64,000 nucleotides of DNA, taken from positions 125,521 through 189,520 of the forward strand of contig NZ_CDBI01000055.1 in the NCBI RefSeq assembly GCF_000820025.1, read 5' to 3'. Source of the DNA: Aeromonas popoffii (GTDB lineage: Bacteria > Pseudomonadota > Gammaproteobacteria > Enterobacterales > Aeromonadaceae). The translations under genes were made by a program, and so were the position numbers. The notes under the pieces were generated by a model. The model worked only from the letters and a program-made list of their open reading frames with translations, was not told where the DNA came from and did no database searches. Numbering within the stretch: position 1 is the first letter of the stretch; every line of letters starts with the position of its first letter. Below, in pieces: positions 50,024 to 57,388 of the stretch.

Positions 50024-50442
50024 GGGGCCGGCATTCTGTGGATGACGAAGGTAACCACGCCGAAAATCTCTAGGTTCTGCCCATCACAGAAGTGAATAGG
50101 GCGATATGCCGGGTTTCCCGGTAGGAGGCAGACCGACGGGCTGAGCTGGAGTTGCTTCACTGTGAACTCGCCATCAACGGCTGCCACGACCACGCTGCCA
50201 TGAACTGGCTTGCTGCTACGGTCTACAACCAGCATGTCACCATCGCGGATCCCGTGATCCACCATGCTATCCCCTGCAGCTCGCACGTAATAGGTCGCGG
50301 CTGGGTGGGCAATGCAGAGCTGGTTCAGGTCGATGGTCTGTTCGACGTAGTCCTGGGCGGGGGAGGGGAAGCCGCACGCTGCAGGGGAGAGGAACAAGGG
50401 GATTTCCAATGTCGGGGCGTTGAAATCGGGAACTGCGTACAT
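50020..50442 (-). CDS. umuD: SOS mutagenesis protein UmuD
   Basis: 140 residues from ATG 50442. Cleavage site [12 protein letters not shown] (Cys-Gly bond) and catalytic Ser in [15 protein letters not shown] with Lys in FTVKQLQL are intact, so RecA-stimulated self-cleavage to UmuD' is expected. A longer frame back to 50490 would cross the LexA box and is not used. Operon umuD-umuC. Confidence 0.95.
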   Translation of the reverse strand: MYAVPDFNAPTLEIPLFLSPAACGFPSPAQDYVEQTIDLNQLCIAHPAATYYVRAAGDSMVDHGIRDGDMLVVDRSSKPVHGSVVVAAVDGEFTVKQLQLSPSVCLLPGNPAYRPIHFCDGQNLEIFGVVTFVIHRMPAP

Positions 50443-50460
50443 GTTTGGAACTCTATTGTG

Positions 50461-50476
50461 CTGTATATAAATACAG
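50461..50476. promoter_or_regulatory. LexA (SOS) box of umuDC
   Basis: CTGTATATAAATACAG, 19-34 bases before the umuD ATG, matches the E. coli LexA consensus CTGT-N8-ACAG with perfect ends and AT-rich core. The box also lies upstream of the divergent Cys-rich gene. Confidence 0.93.
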
Positions 50477-50612
50477 TATAGCTGCGCCAACGATGAAGAT
50501 CATCATGGAGCGATTGGCTCCTGATTGCCGCAGGCCTATGCAGATACATTTGTCCCCCAGCGCACCATGGTGCAAAATCGTGACACATACACACGATTGT
50601 TCTGGGGGCATC

Positions 50613-51110
50613 ATGATTGAGAATGAGATCGACAAGCGCTGCACCATGTGTGGAGTGCGTACCGCTGCTGCCACATGGATGTGTCAAGGTGAGGATATCT
50701 CGGAGATATCAGTGTGCAGGTGGTGCGCCACTAATGAGTTGCCACGATTAATAGCAGATGCCGTGTTTGGTGGTATGCCTGCCGGAGTAAGAAATGGTGC
50801 CTTTGGAAACCCAAGAAAGGATTCTGAAGATGCTTTTAGCGCTATATCAGCAAATTACTACAAGGCAATGTCACACGCAGCTCTGGGCGGGATGATTAAG
50901 CCATTGACGTTTAGCTGCCTCAGATGCAGTAAGCGGCAAACCGTGCCTGACGTAAGGGTTGTATCCTCAACAAAGAAACAATTTGTTCAGTGCGTAGAGT
51001 GCGGCTATGCGCACGAAATATCTTGGGCGTTGTCGGAAGATGTGACCGCAGTTGAAGATGATCCAATTCAATCTTTTAGCATTATTCGCAATGAAATAGG
51101 TGGTGCATAG
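50613..51110 (+). CDS. Cys-rich protein divergent from umuDC, unknown
   Basis: 165 residues from ATG 50613 (TCTGGGGG upstream). Four CxxC-type pairs (CTMCG, CRWC, CLRC, CVEC) suggest two zinc ribbons enclosing a helical middle (DAFSAISANYYKAMSHAALGG). The LexA box is 140 bases upstream, so it might be weakly SOS-linked. GTG start of the next gene overlaps its stop. Not recognised. Confidence 0.65.
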   Translation: MIENEIDKRCTMCGVRTAAATWMCQGEDISEISVCRWCATNELPRLIADAVFGGMPAGVRNGAFGNPRKDSEDAFSAISANYYKAMSHAALGGMIKPLTFSCLRCSKRQTVPDVRVVSSTKKQFVQCVECGYAHEISWALSEDVTAVEDDPIQSFSIIRNEIGGA

Positions 51111-51313
51111 TGAGTCAGGCGTCATTCAATCTGTGTTCCCTGCCGAAAGAGCAGCAGGAGAGAGTTGAGGTCGAGAAGGCCGCCGCCTATGCGGTATGGA
51201 AGGAAAGAAACCCCGAGATCAAGGTGCCAGCCGAGAGTGAGGCGGGGAACTACAAGGGAGAGATGCAGGCCTACTTCCTGCAGCAGGTGGAGCGGTACCG
51301 GAAGCAGAAATGA
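51110..51313 (+). CDS. Small hydrophilic phage protein, unknown
   Basis: 67 residues from a GTG start coupled to the preceding TAG. Helical: LPKEQQERVEVEKAAAYAVW and NYKGEMQAYFLQQVERYRKQ. It overlaps the following gene by four bases (ATGA). Such short helical proteins are common before PAAR or lysis genes; function unknown. Confidence 0.6.
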   Translation: MSQASFNLCSLPKEQQERVEVEKAAAYAVWKERNPEIKVPAESEAGNYKGEMQAYFLQQVERYRKQK

Positions 51314-51708
51314 CCGAAGAAAAAACACTCCTATTGCTGCCCAGCTGGTTTTTCAAAAGGCAGTTTATTGTATCGCTATGCATCTTCGTGGTGTTCCCCG
51401 TTGCAATGTTCCTCATAAAGCCATCGGCACATGATGTACCAATGGTTAATTGGCTGCTCATACCTATTGTGCTCCTGGCGATGGCCCTGCTGTACCCATA
51501 CAGCCGATACGCAGTTCAATGGATCATTGGCTACTGGAATGGAGGTGAGCAGATCATCTATGACGGTTCAATAAGGGGATCGCTTGACCGGAAGTTTGCA
51601 AAGCTAATGGTGAGCTTGGTTTTCATGCTGATATTGGGCCCGCTGTGTCTCATCGTGCTGTTGGTGAAACGCTGGAGACAAATTGCGCGAGCGTCCGCTT
51701 CTGGTTGA
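51310..51708 (+). CDS. Small membrane protein, unknown
   Basis: 132 residues with three predicted membrane helices: about 17-36 (FIVSLCIFVVFPVAMFLI), 45-65 (VNWLLIPIVLLAMALLYPY) and 97-118 (LMVSLVFMLILGPLCLIVLL), short charged loops and a basic end. No lysis gene signature. It ends 136 bases before the PAAR gene. Function unknown. Confidence 0.65.
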   Translation: MTEEKTLLLLPSWFFKRQFIVSLCIFVVFPVAMFLIKPSAHDVPMVNWLLIPIVLLAMALLYPYSRYAVQWIIGYWNGGEQIIYDGSIRGSLDRKFAKLMVSLVFMLILGPLCLIVLLVKRWRQIARASASG

Positions 51709-51844
51709 ATCACTGCCAAGCCGGTGCACTGAGAGGTCAGCACCATTGCATGCTTAGTTCCAACTCGCTGAGGTTGTGATATCAGGCTTCAAAAGAAAAT
51801 CATTTTATTGTACTGTGCCCCTCATTTGAGGTAATGGAGCTCAC

Positions 51845-52369
51845 ATGTCAAAGCATGCAGCCAAGGTCGGTAACATTGGAACTGACCATGATGGCTTTCA
51901 CCCCACGGCCATAACGGCTGGCTCTCCTGACGTTTTCATCGATGGTATCCCTGCTGCCAGGGTAGGCGATCCCCTAGCGCCACACGATAAGCCGAACCAT
52001 CCACCACATCCACGCAAGATCGCTTCCGGTTCATCAACGGTTTTCGTTAATGGCAAGCCACTGGCAATTACCGGGGGGGCAGTTGATTGTGGTGGGGTGA
52101 TCATTGGTTCTGGTACGGTCATTGTTGGGGACATTGCTCCTCCTGTTACTACTCCATTAAATATCGCAGGTTTGTTTGATGAGCACTTTTGTATCATGGA
52201 TAGCGGGACAGGTACTCCGTTTAAACATCTAGCCTATGGTATGACGTCTTCAACAGGAATGGTTGAAGGTGTTGTTGATGCAAGTGGTAAGACCTCAAAA
52301 GTGAGAGGTAAAGCTGAAGAAGATTTAACCCTTGATTATGTATTCCAGATAAAGGTAGGACTTCGTTAA
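51845..52369 (+). CDS. PAAR-domain protein (type VI secretion spike tip)
   Basis: 174 residues. Residues 1-95 are a PAAR repeat domain: AAKVGNIGTDHDGFHP, GSPDVFIDGIPAARVGD, SGSSTVFVNGKPLAITGGAVDCGGVIIGSGTVIVGD. PAAR proteins cap the VgrG spike of type VI secretion machines and carry effectors. The remaining ~80 residues are an extension that could bind the next gene product. It sits in a phage, AT-richer than the neighbours, with GGAG before its ATG. One-base overlap with the next gene. Confidence 0.88.
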   Translation: MSKHAAKVGNIGTDHDGFHPTAITAGSPDVFIDGIPAARVGDPLAPHDKPNHPPHPRKIASGSSTVFVNGKPLAITGGAVDCGGVIIGSGTVIVGDIAPPVTTPLNIAGLFDEHFCIMDSGTGTPFKHLAYGMTSSTGMVEGVVDASGKTSKVRGKAEEDLTLDYVFQIKVGLR

Positions 52370-53235
52370 TGACGGTCGCGAACACAAAGTTGTCACCCAG
52401 TGATAATACCAAAGGCCAAGAAGTAAAGGTTGATATATTTCATATTGATCAAATTCCCGATGCAATGGAAAAAATGGGTTGGAAGATAGCCCCTCAGCTT
52501 ATGCGTCATTGGTTTAGTTTAAAGCCATCATACAAGTTTACAGAAGATACAAAAAGGGTGCTGCTGCGTGGTGATGCGAGAACGATCCCAAATGACCGAT
52601 TCAACGATACAATAGTTAAAATGGAATGGGCTCGACCATTCATTAAAGAAAAATTGCAGGAGAGAATGAAAAACTGGAACTCTCCTGCCGGTATCGCTGA
52701 ACTGCGTAATAGATTGGAATCTGCAGGTTACTCTCCAAAAATGTGTATTCCATTAGGTATGAGCGATAGTGCTAGGGTGTTGGATGCCACAGCACATGTG
52801 AATACGATTGGAGTTGGCGGTCTACTAGATACCATTGATGACTGGTATGGCGCTATTGGGAATGCGAACTTGAAATATGCGGTGAGTGGTTACTCTGGAA
52901 CTCATCAAAATCGGTCTGCTTTTTTTGTTGATCGAGTCGGAGTATATATAAAAGATACGTATGACTTTGTGGATGATAATAGGTTTACATCTGAACCATT
53001 GGGCGTGTGGAGTAAAGACCGCGTACTTACTAAGGCAGAAAGTTCAGCGTACTTATCTTCTTACGGTGCAGGTCTTTTCGGGATCTTAGCACGTAAATGG
53101 AGTGGGTTTGTCCCTGTGTATAATAGTGATTTTAGAGAGTGGCAAGATAAACATAATGCGGGAGGTGACTTCATTGTTTTCTCCGATGTGCTTTGGTTAC
53201 AGCCGCTCCCTCATCAGAGAATTATATATCTATGA
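52369..53235 (+). CDS. DUF6402 protein, probable T6SS effector
   Basis: 288 residues starting directly on the PAAR stop. Hallmarks of DUF6402: MPKW-like 'GWKIAPQLMRHWFS', 'RHWFSLKPSYKF', AVSGYSGTHQN, RSAFFVDRVGVYIKDTYDFVDD, EPLGVWSKDRV, FREWQDKHNAGGDFIVFSDVLWLQPLP. DUF6402 proteins are repeatedly found after PAAR genes, and are thought to be secreted toxins; their chemistry is unknown to me. No signal peptide. Confidence 0.8.
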   Translation: MTVANTKLSPSDNTKGQEVKVDIFHIDQIPDAMEKMGWKIAPQLMRHWFSLKPSYKFTEDTKRVLLRGDARTIPNDRFNDTIVKMEWARPFIKEKLQERMKNWNSPAGIAELRNRLESAGYSPKMCIPLGMSDSARVLDATAHVNTIGVGGLLDTIDDWYGAIGNANLKYAVSGYSGTHQNRSAFFVDRVGVYIKDTYDFVDDNRFTSEPLGVWSKDRVLTKAESSAYLSSYGAGLFGILARKWSGFVPVYNSDFREWQDKHNAGGDFIVFSDVLWLQPLPHQRIIYL

Positions 53236-53651
53236 AGATGTTAGCTAAACTGATGGCGATGCTTTTTTTAGCATATTGGCTACTGCTTGCACATGTCTCG
53301 TTGACCTTTTCAGACAAGAGTGATCCCATTAGTGAGGTCTCAAAAGATGGTCAGTACAAGGTCTTCTTGAGAGACATGTCTCCAATAAACCCAATAGGGT
53401 TGTATTGTCTGCTAACTACAGAGTCGCCAATATACTTTGCCTTATATAATGCCAATGGAGATTATATAGGGCAATCATCCCCCTTTACATGTTATGGGAA
53501 GTGGAATGATGTCCCTTTCCGATTCCCAGGGGAGAAGTTTACAACTGATGTAAATAGCTTTGTCGTTTTTGATGACGAGTATAACGGCGAGTTGAATGTA
53601 AGCACAGTAAATAAAAGATGGTGGAGTGTCTTGCTTTCACCCTTCAATTAA
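53232..53651 (+). CDS. DUF6201 membrane protein, candidate immunity protein
   Basis: 139 residues from ATG 53232, overlapping the effector stop (ATGA). One N-terminal membrane helix (MLAKLMAMLFLAYWLLLAHV) then a periplasmic domain (SEVSKDGQYKVFLRDMSP, ESPIYFALYNANGDYIGQSSPF, VNKRWWSVLLSPF), the DUF6201 pattern. DUF6201 is commonly beside DUF6402. Position and membrane anchoring fit an immunity protein against a periplasm-acting effector. Not demonstrated. Confidence 0.72.
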   Translation: MKMLAKLMAMLFLAYWLLLAHVSLTFSDKSDPISEVSKDGQYKVFLRDMSPINPIGLYCLLTTESPIYFALYNANGDYIGQSSPFTCYGKWNDVPFRFPGEKFTTDVNSFVVFDDEYNGELNVSTVNKRWWSVLLSPFN

Positions 53652-53719
53652 AAGAGCAGTAAGATCCTAGATGTAATGGAGGGGTGACATTATGAGGTGA
53701 GCGCGATGCTTGTCTGATA

Positions 53720-54343
53720 ATGGTATATAGTATGCGAACTTGGTGGAGAGTGATTTTTGATAAATTGCTAGGGAAAAAGGGAGTGTCTAGCCCTCTGGAC
53801 ATGGACTCAATCTTCAAGGGTTCTGGTGCCACTGCTGTGCTGGCTCAGGCGTACCGTGGGTACCCAGCCTCACTGCCACTAGATGCTGGAATAGGGGCTT
53901 ACCTAGTGCGCTTCTTGGTATCCGAAGGCTGCATGGAGAGGCTGACACTAGCACTTTCTCAGATAGGATATCTGGTGAGTCCAGGGCTGAATACGCAGGT
54001 CATAGAGCGATCAGATGATCCTTTGGATAGGAAGATGGTGCTATTTCTGCATCCTTCCTTTGCTGGAACGGTAGTCTCGTTTGCCAGTGATGACCTCAAT
54101 GTACTTGAGGCTCTCCAACAGACAAGGTTAGCCCCACCTCTCCCAGCAGACTCATTCCCATGGATTGATCCCGAAGCTCTGGGGTCACTGCAGGGCGACG
54201 TGGAATACTGGTGGATGAATTTTTGGTTGCCATTCTGGGTGTCTTTGAACCAAGAAGAGCAATTAGCCTTGGACCTTGAACCCGAATGGCGTGAATTCGT
54301 GGCGATTCATCATCCCTCTGCACTCTCGTCTTCCGCTGGTTGA
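53720..54343 (+). CDS. Unknown protein following the PAAR cassette
   Basis: 207 residues, start uncertain (53720, or 53732 MRTWWRV). No signal peptide, globular: ATAVLAQAYRGYPASLPLDAGIGAYLVRFLV, SFPWIDPEALGSLQGDVEYWWMNFWLPFWVSLNQEEQLALDLEPEW. Its codon use is like the PAAR block. It could be a second immunity or adaptor protein. No family recognised. Confidence 0.6.
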   Translation: MVYSMRTWWRVIFDKLLGKKGVSSPLDMDSIFKGSGATAVLAQAYRGYPASLPLDAGIGAYLVRFLVSEGCMERLTLALSQIGYLVSPGLNTQVIERSDDPLDRKMVLFLHPSFAGTVVSFASDDLNVLEALQQTRLAPPLPADSFPWIDPEALGSLQGDVEYWWMNFWLPFWVSLNQEEQLALDLEPEWREFVAIHHPSALSSSAG

Positions 54344-54378
54344 ATCCCCGACGTCCCAGCGTTAGTATTGCTCAAAGA

Positions 54379-54437
54379 TGGCCAGAGTCCCCGTGACCCT
54401 GGCCTTTTTCATTTCTGGCCCGCCTCGTGCGGGCTTT
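54379..54437 (+). terminator. Tandem terminators before the lysis cassette
   Basis: First: GGCCAGAGTC with GACCCTGGCC (one mismatch), then TTTTT at 54405. Second: GCCCGC-CTCGT-GCGGGC then TTTGTC. The second is the same hairpin as at 38705-38727 and nearly as at 61375. Q-type antitermination would be needed to read through. Confidence 0.75.
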
Positions 54438-54459
54438 GTCGTTTCTGGAGGGCGAGTAA

Positions 54460-54669
54460 ATGGGGAAAGAAGAGGAGTTCGCGACGGCTGCGGCTGCTGC
54501 CGGTGTGGCAAAGTCCGCACCGCCAGTGGTCGTGTCCGGCATGACGCTGGCCGGGTACTCGCTCAATGACTGGGTGCTTGCGGCCACGTTGACGTGGATC
54601 GCGGTCCAGATGGGCTGGTTCATCTGGTCGAATATCATCAAGCCGCGCCGCCAGCAGGGAGGTGCATAG
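54460..54669 (+). CDS. Phage holin, small single/double-helix type
   Basis: 69 residues. GGAGGGCGAGTAA precedes the ATG. A hydrophobic helix (WVLAATLTWIAVQMGWFIW), a small Ala-rich segment (ATAAAAAGVAKSAPPVVVSG) and a basic tail (IIKPRRQQGG). Size, topology and position immediately before the endolysin make it the holin. Overlaps the lysozyme start by one base. Confidence 0.8.
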   Translation: MGKEEEFATAAAAAGVAKSAPPVVVSGMTLAGYSLNDWVLAATLTWIAVQMGWFIWSNIIKPRRQQGGA

Positions 54670-55160
54670 TGAGCAAGGTCCGCATCGCAATCGCTGCTCT
54701 CACGCTGAGCGCAGCCGGCTTTGTGGGGATCCTGAATCGGGAGGGGTATGGCCCAGTGGCTTATCCCGACCCGGTACACGGCACCAAGCTTCCCACTATC
54801 GGGTTCGGGAGCACCGAAGGGGTCAAGATGGGCGACACCATTACCCCTGTTGCAGCGGTGAATCGAAGCCTGCGGGAGGTGCGGGTGTTCGAGGATTCCC
54901 TCAAGGCCTGCATCCAAGCACCCCTCCATCAGTATGAGTTCGATGCCTATGTCGAGCTCTCCCACAACATTGGCCCAGGGGCCTTCTGCCGCTCAACCAT
55001 CGTGAAGCGACTGAACGTTGGCGATTATCCCGGGGCGTGTGAGGCAATCCTGTTGTTCAAGCGCTCGGGCACACAAGACTGCTCTGCGCCGGGGAATCGG
55101 GTATGCCCTGGGCTGTGGAAAGACCGGCTGCGCCTCAATGCCAAGTGCAAGGGGGAGTGA
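54669..55160 (+). CDS. Phage lysozyme (glycoside hydrolase family 24), SAR-like
   Basis: 163 residues from a GTG start. N-terminal hydrophobic segment IAIAALTLSAAGFVGIL (signal-arrest-release type), then catalytic block NREGYGPVAYPDPVHG, TIGFGST with Glu, Asp and Thr, and the domain end LWKDRLRLNAKC. It degrades peptidoglycan. Four or more cysteines in the C-terminal half may form activating disulfides, as in P1 Lyz-type enzymes. Coupled to holin and Rz. Confidence 0.9.
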   Translation: MSKVRIAIAALTLSAAGFVGILNREGYGPVAYPDPVHGTKLPTIGFGSTEGVKMGDTITPVAAVNRSLREVRVFEDSLKACIQAPLHQYEFDAYVELSHNIGPGAFCRSTIVKRLNVGDYPGACEAILLFKRSGTQDCSAPGNRVCPGLWKDRLRLNAKCKGE

Positions 55161-55714
55161 TGGTGACGATCCCGCAAAGCAGAGCATTGCCGTTCCTGGC
55201 TGGCGCCCTGGTGATAGCAGCATTGGCCGGTGGCGGGGTGGCGCTCTACCAGTCCGGTCATTCCGATGGGGAAGAGGGGGAGCGCAAGACCTGGCAGGCG
55301 AAGTGGAATGAAGAGGCCACCAGGCTCGCCATCGCCAAAACCAAGGCTGAGCAGGAAGCCCGGGAAGAAGAGAATCGCCGGCAGGCTGAAATTGATGAGG
55401 TGAGAGAGCATGCACAAGAAGAAATCGCCCAGGCACAAGCTGATGCAGCTGCTGCTGGCGTTGAGTCTGGCCGGTTGCGCGAGCAAGCCCGCCGCTTGGC
55501 AGCCCGAGCAAGTCAGTGCGCCAGTTATCCCGGCTCTACCCAAGGAGGCCCGGCAGCCGAACAACCTGCAATGGTGCTCGCCGACCTGCTCAGCCGGGCT
55601 GATGAAAGAGCGGGTGAGCTGGCAGCAGCGTATGACAGAGCTCGAGCATCAGGACTAGCCTGTGAACGAGCCTATGACTCCCTGCGCACCGCGACCATGA
55701 AACCCCGCCCATAA
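55160..55714 (+). CDS. Rz-like inner-membrane spanin (DUF2514)
   Basis: 184 residues from ATG 55160 (GGGGGAGTG upstream, TGATG overlap). N-terminal membrane helix (LPFLAGALVIAALAGGGVALY) then a long periplasmic coiled coil rich in Glu, Ala and Arg (TKAEQEAREEENRRQAEIDE). The pattern QSGHSDGEEGERKTWQAKW is common to Rz-like DUF2514 proteins. Pairs with Rz1 nested in its frame to span the periplasm. Confidence 0.85.
   Translation: MVTIPQSRALPFLAGALVIAALAGGGVALYQSGHSDGEEGERKTWQAKWNEEATRLAIAKTKAEQEAREEENRRQAEIDEVREHAQEEIAQAQADAAAAGVESGRLREQARRLAARASQCASYPGSTQGGPAAEQPAMVLADLLSRADERAGELAAAYDRARASGLACERAYDSLRTATMKPRP
55410..55658 (+). CDS. Rz1-like outer-membrane spanin lipoprotein, nested in Rz
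   Basis: 82 residues wholly inside the Rz gene in another frame. Basic start MHKKKSPRHK, hydrophobic LMQLLLALSLAGC with lipobox Cys, then a Pro-rich periplasmic stretch (SAPVIPALPKEARQPNN) and a short tail. Nested Rz/Rz1 architecture is typical of lambdoid phages. Confidence 0.85.
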   Translation: MHKKKSPRHKLMQLLLALSLAGCASKPAAWQPEQVSAPVIPALPKEARQPNNLQWCSPTCSAGLMKERVSWQQRMTELEHQD

Positions 55715-55751
55715 CTGCGGGGTTTGTCTTTCTGGGGAAGGGGAGAAGGTG

Positions 55752-55937
55752 ATGCAGATGAACTGGAGCAGTGAAGTGATAAACGGTATCGACGTGACTG
55801 GGGTCATCGCCAGCGTAGCTCACTACGACGGAGGCGAGGCTCTGGTTGTTCTTTCCTCCGGTGTTTCCGTTGTGGTACCGGCAACCCATGAGCCTGTACC
55901 TGGTGACACCATCGTTGAAGGCGAGTTATCTCTCTAA
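55752..55937 (+). CDS. Small phage protein between lysis genes and terminase
   Basis: 61 residues from ATG 55752 with GGAGAAGG upstream. SSEVINGIDVTGVIASVAHY, GEALVVLSSGVSVVVPATHEPVPGDTIVEGELSL: small beta-rich protein. Precedes terS directly (no gap). Unknown. Confidence 0.6.
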   Translation: MQMNWSSEVINGIDVTGVIASVAHYDGGEALVVLSSGVSVVVPATHEPVPGDTIVEGELSL

Positions 55938-56810
55938 ATGGCAAAGACCGACTGGGCAGAGCTCAATGCAGAATTCCTGCAGGAGCATGAAGCGACCGGC
56001 ATCAGTGCGAAAGACTGGTGCGATAGCCGCGGCCTTAACTACAACTCGGCGCGTCGCTATTTGAAATCTCGGGGGCAATCCCCTGCGCAACCCGATAAAT
56101 CTCGCGTAGCTGCGCAAACTGCGCATCCCGAAGTGCGCAAAACTGCGCAATCTGCGCAAAGAGCGCAAGCCAAGGGGAATGAAGCCAAGGGCAAAGGGGG
56201 AGAGAGAAGAGGGGGAAAGTCATCCTCATCCACTCGCACCCCGGCTGACTCGGCCCAGAACCCGAAAACCAACGGCCGTGACCATAGTGGCCGCTTCATC
56301 GAGGGGAACCCTGGCAATCCCAACCCACCCAATCAGTGGAAGCCCGGCGACCGGCCTGCATTGACCCATGGTGGTTACGCCCAGTTCCTCGAGGCCGATG
56401 AGCTGTTCGACCATGCCGAGGCGTTGCGGCTGACGGATGAGCTGGTGTTCACTCGAGCTCGCGTTATCTCTGTCACCAAAACCATGAAGTCCCTACAGCA
56501 AGATCTGGTCGAGGCAAAAGAGGTGACCGACCGGATCGCGCTCTATGACAAGATCTTGCGGGCTGAGCAGGCCCTCGACCGCAACATCCAGCGTATCGAA
56601 TCAATCGAGCGAACGCTTAGCGTCCTGCGGATTGATGAGGTTACAGGGCCGAAGATTGAGGCCGACACCAAGCGCATCAAGGCTGCGACCCGCAAGCTGA
56701 CCGTCGAGGCCGACCGGTTAGAGAAGGATGGTGGTAGTGAGTCAACTCCGGTCAGCGAGATGGTCACAGAGCTGCAGGGTATGGGGACTGGGGGATTGAT
56801 GAGTCGTTGA
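55938..56810 (+). CDS. Terminase small subunit
   Basis: 290 residues. N-terminal HTH (WAELNAEFLQEHEATGISAKDWCDSRGLNYNSARRYLKSRG) recognises the packaging start. A low-complexity Gln/Ala/Arg linker (TAQSAQRAQAKGNEAKGKGG) is encoded by the GCGCAA repeats, then a coiled-coil oligomerisation domain (ALRLTDELVFTRARVISVTKTMKSLQ..., LSVLRIDEVTGPKIEAD). A P22/T4-like small terminase by position before GvpU-like and terL genes. Confidence 0.85.
   Translation: MAKTDWAELNAEFLQEHEATGISAKDWCDSRGLNYNSARRYLKSRGQSPAQPDKSRVAAQTAHPEVRKTAQSAQRAQAKGNEAKGKGGERRGGKSSSSTRTPADSAQNPKTNGRDHSGRFIEGNPGNPNPPNQWKPGDRPALTHGGYAQFLEADELFDHAEALRLTDELVFTRARVISVTKTMKSLQQDLVEAKEVTDRIALYDKILRAEQALDRNIQRIESIERTLSVLRIDEVTGPKIEADTKRIKAATRKLTVEADRLEKDGGSESTPVSEMVTELQGMGTGGLMSR
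56084..56168 (+). repeat. GCGCAA repeat cluster in terS: candidate pac/cos region
   Basis: GCGCA(A/T) preceded by T/A occurs at 56084, 56111, 56120, 56134, 56144, 56153 and 56162, i.e. six of them 9-14 bases apart. It lies inside the coding sequence of terminase small subunit, the usual place of pac sites in headful phages. Confidence 0.6.
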
Positions 56811-56854
56811 ACTACAGTTATTGTGGCTATTCATGTAATCAAATGGAGCTAATG

Positions 56855-57322
56855 ATGAACAACGAAGTGGCTGATGTTATTGAAGTTAAAGATAGTCATG
56901 AGCAGACTGAAACACCTGCTCAATTAGTTGAAAGTAATGACATAGATTGGCACTTAGCTAATTTAGTTGCTCTTACAAATGATCATCCCGGTGTCAGCAT
57001 TGGCGTTACATTGACTGTTAATGGTGCGTTGGTTTCGGGTTTGCTAATTTCGGGAAAAGAGTATTTCGATTCATTGTCTGAGGAGATTGGAAAGGATAGT
57101 GGAAATTCACTTTCAATGGGGATTTCCGAAGGGATGAAGAATATTTCAGAAACTTTGTATAGTTCAAGTTCTAAGCCAAGGCCAGTCAATACTGTATATA
57201 TTCATCTTAAAGATGCTCGGCATTATATCGGTGGCTCTGCTATTCCACAGAAGGGGGCATACTGGCGCGGAAAGCTGTGTGATGTGTCTGGATTTACATT
57301 TGGATCACTGAGTCAGGATTAA
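56855..57322 (+). CDS. GvpU-like gas vesicle accessory protein in phage
   Basis: 155 residues from ATG 56855 (GGAG six bases upstream). The core DHPGVSIGVTLTVNGALVSGLLISGKEYFDSLSEEIG is the GvpU pattern, followed by KPRPVNTVYIHLKDARHYIGGSAIPQKGAYWRGKLCDVSGFTFGSL, a small beta-rich end. It is AT-rich and inserted between terS and terL, with its own terminator. GvpU is linked with gas vesicles in Bacillus; the meaning in a phage is unknown. Confidence 0.7.
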   Translation: MNNEVADVIEVKDSHEQTETPAQLVESNDIDWHLANLVALTNDHPGVSIGVTLTVNGALVSGLLISGKEYFDSLSEEIGKDSGNSLSMGISEGMKNISETLYSSSSKPRPVNTVYIHLKDARHYIGGSAIPQKGAYWRGKLCDVSGFTFGSLSQD

Positions 57323-57351
57323 ATAAGTAGATATTTCAGTAAGTAAACCAA

Positions 57352-57371
57352 CCCGCTTCGGCGGGTTTTTT
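57352..57371 (+). terminator. Terminator of the GvpU-like gene
   Basis: CCCGC-TTCG-GCGGG hairpin followed by T6, 30 bases after the stop and 18 before terL. Confidence 0.85.
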
Positions 57372-57388
57372 ATTGCCTGAGATCCCCC

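Noticed and set aside
56084-56168. Repeat array considered as CRISPR or phase-variation tract
   Set aside because: Short 7-base units within the terS frame at irregular spacing; better explained as a protein-binding cluster.
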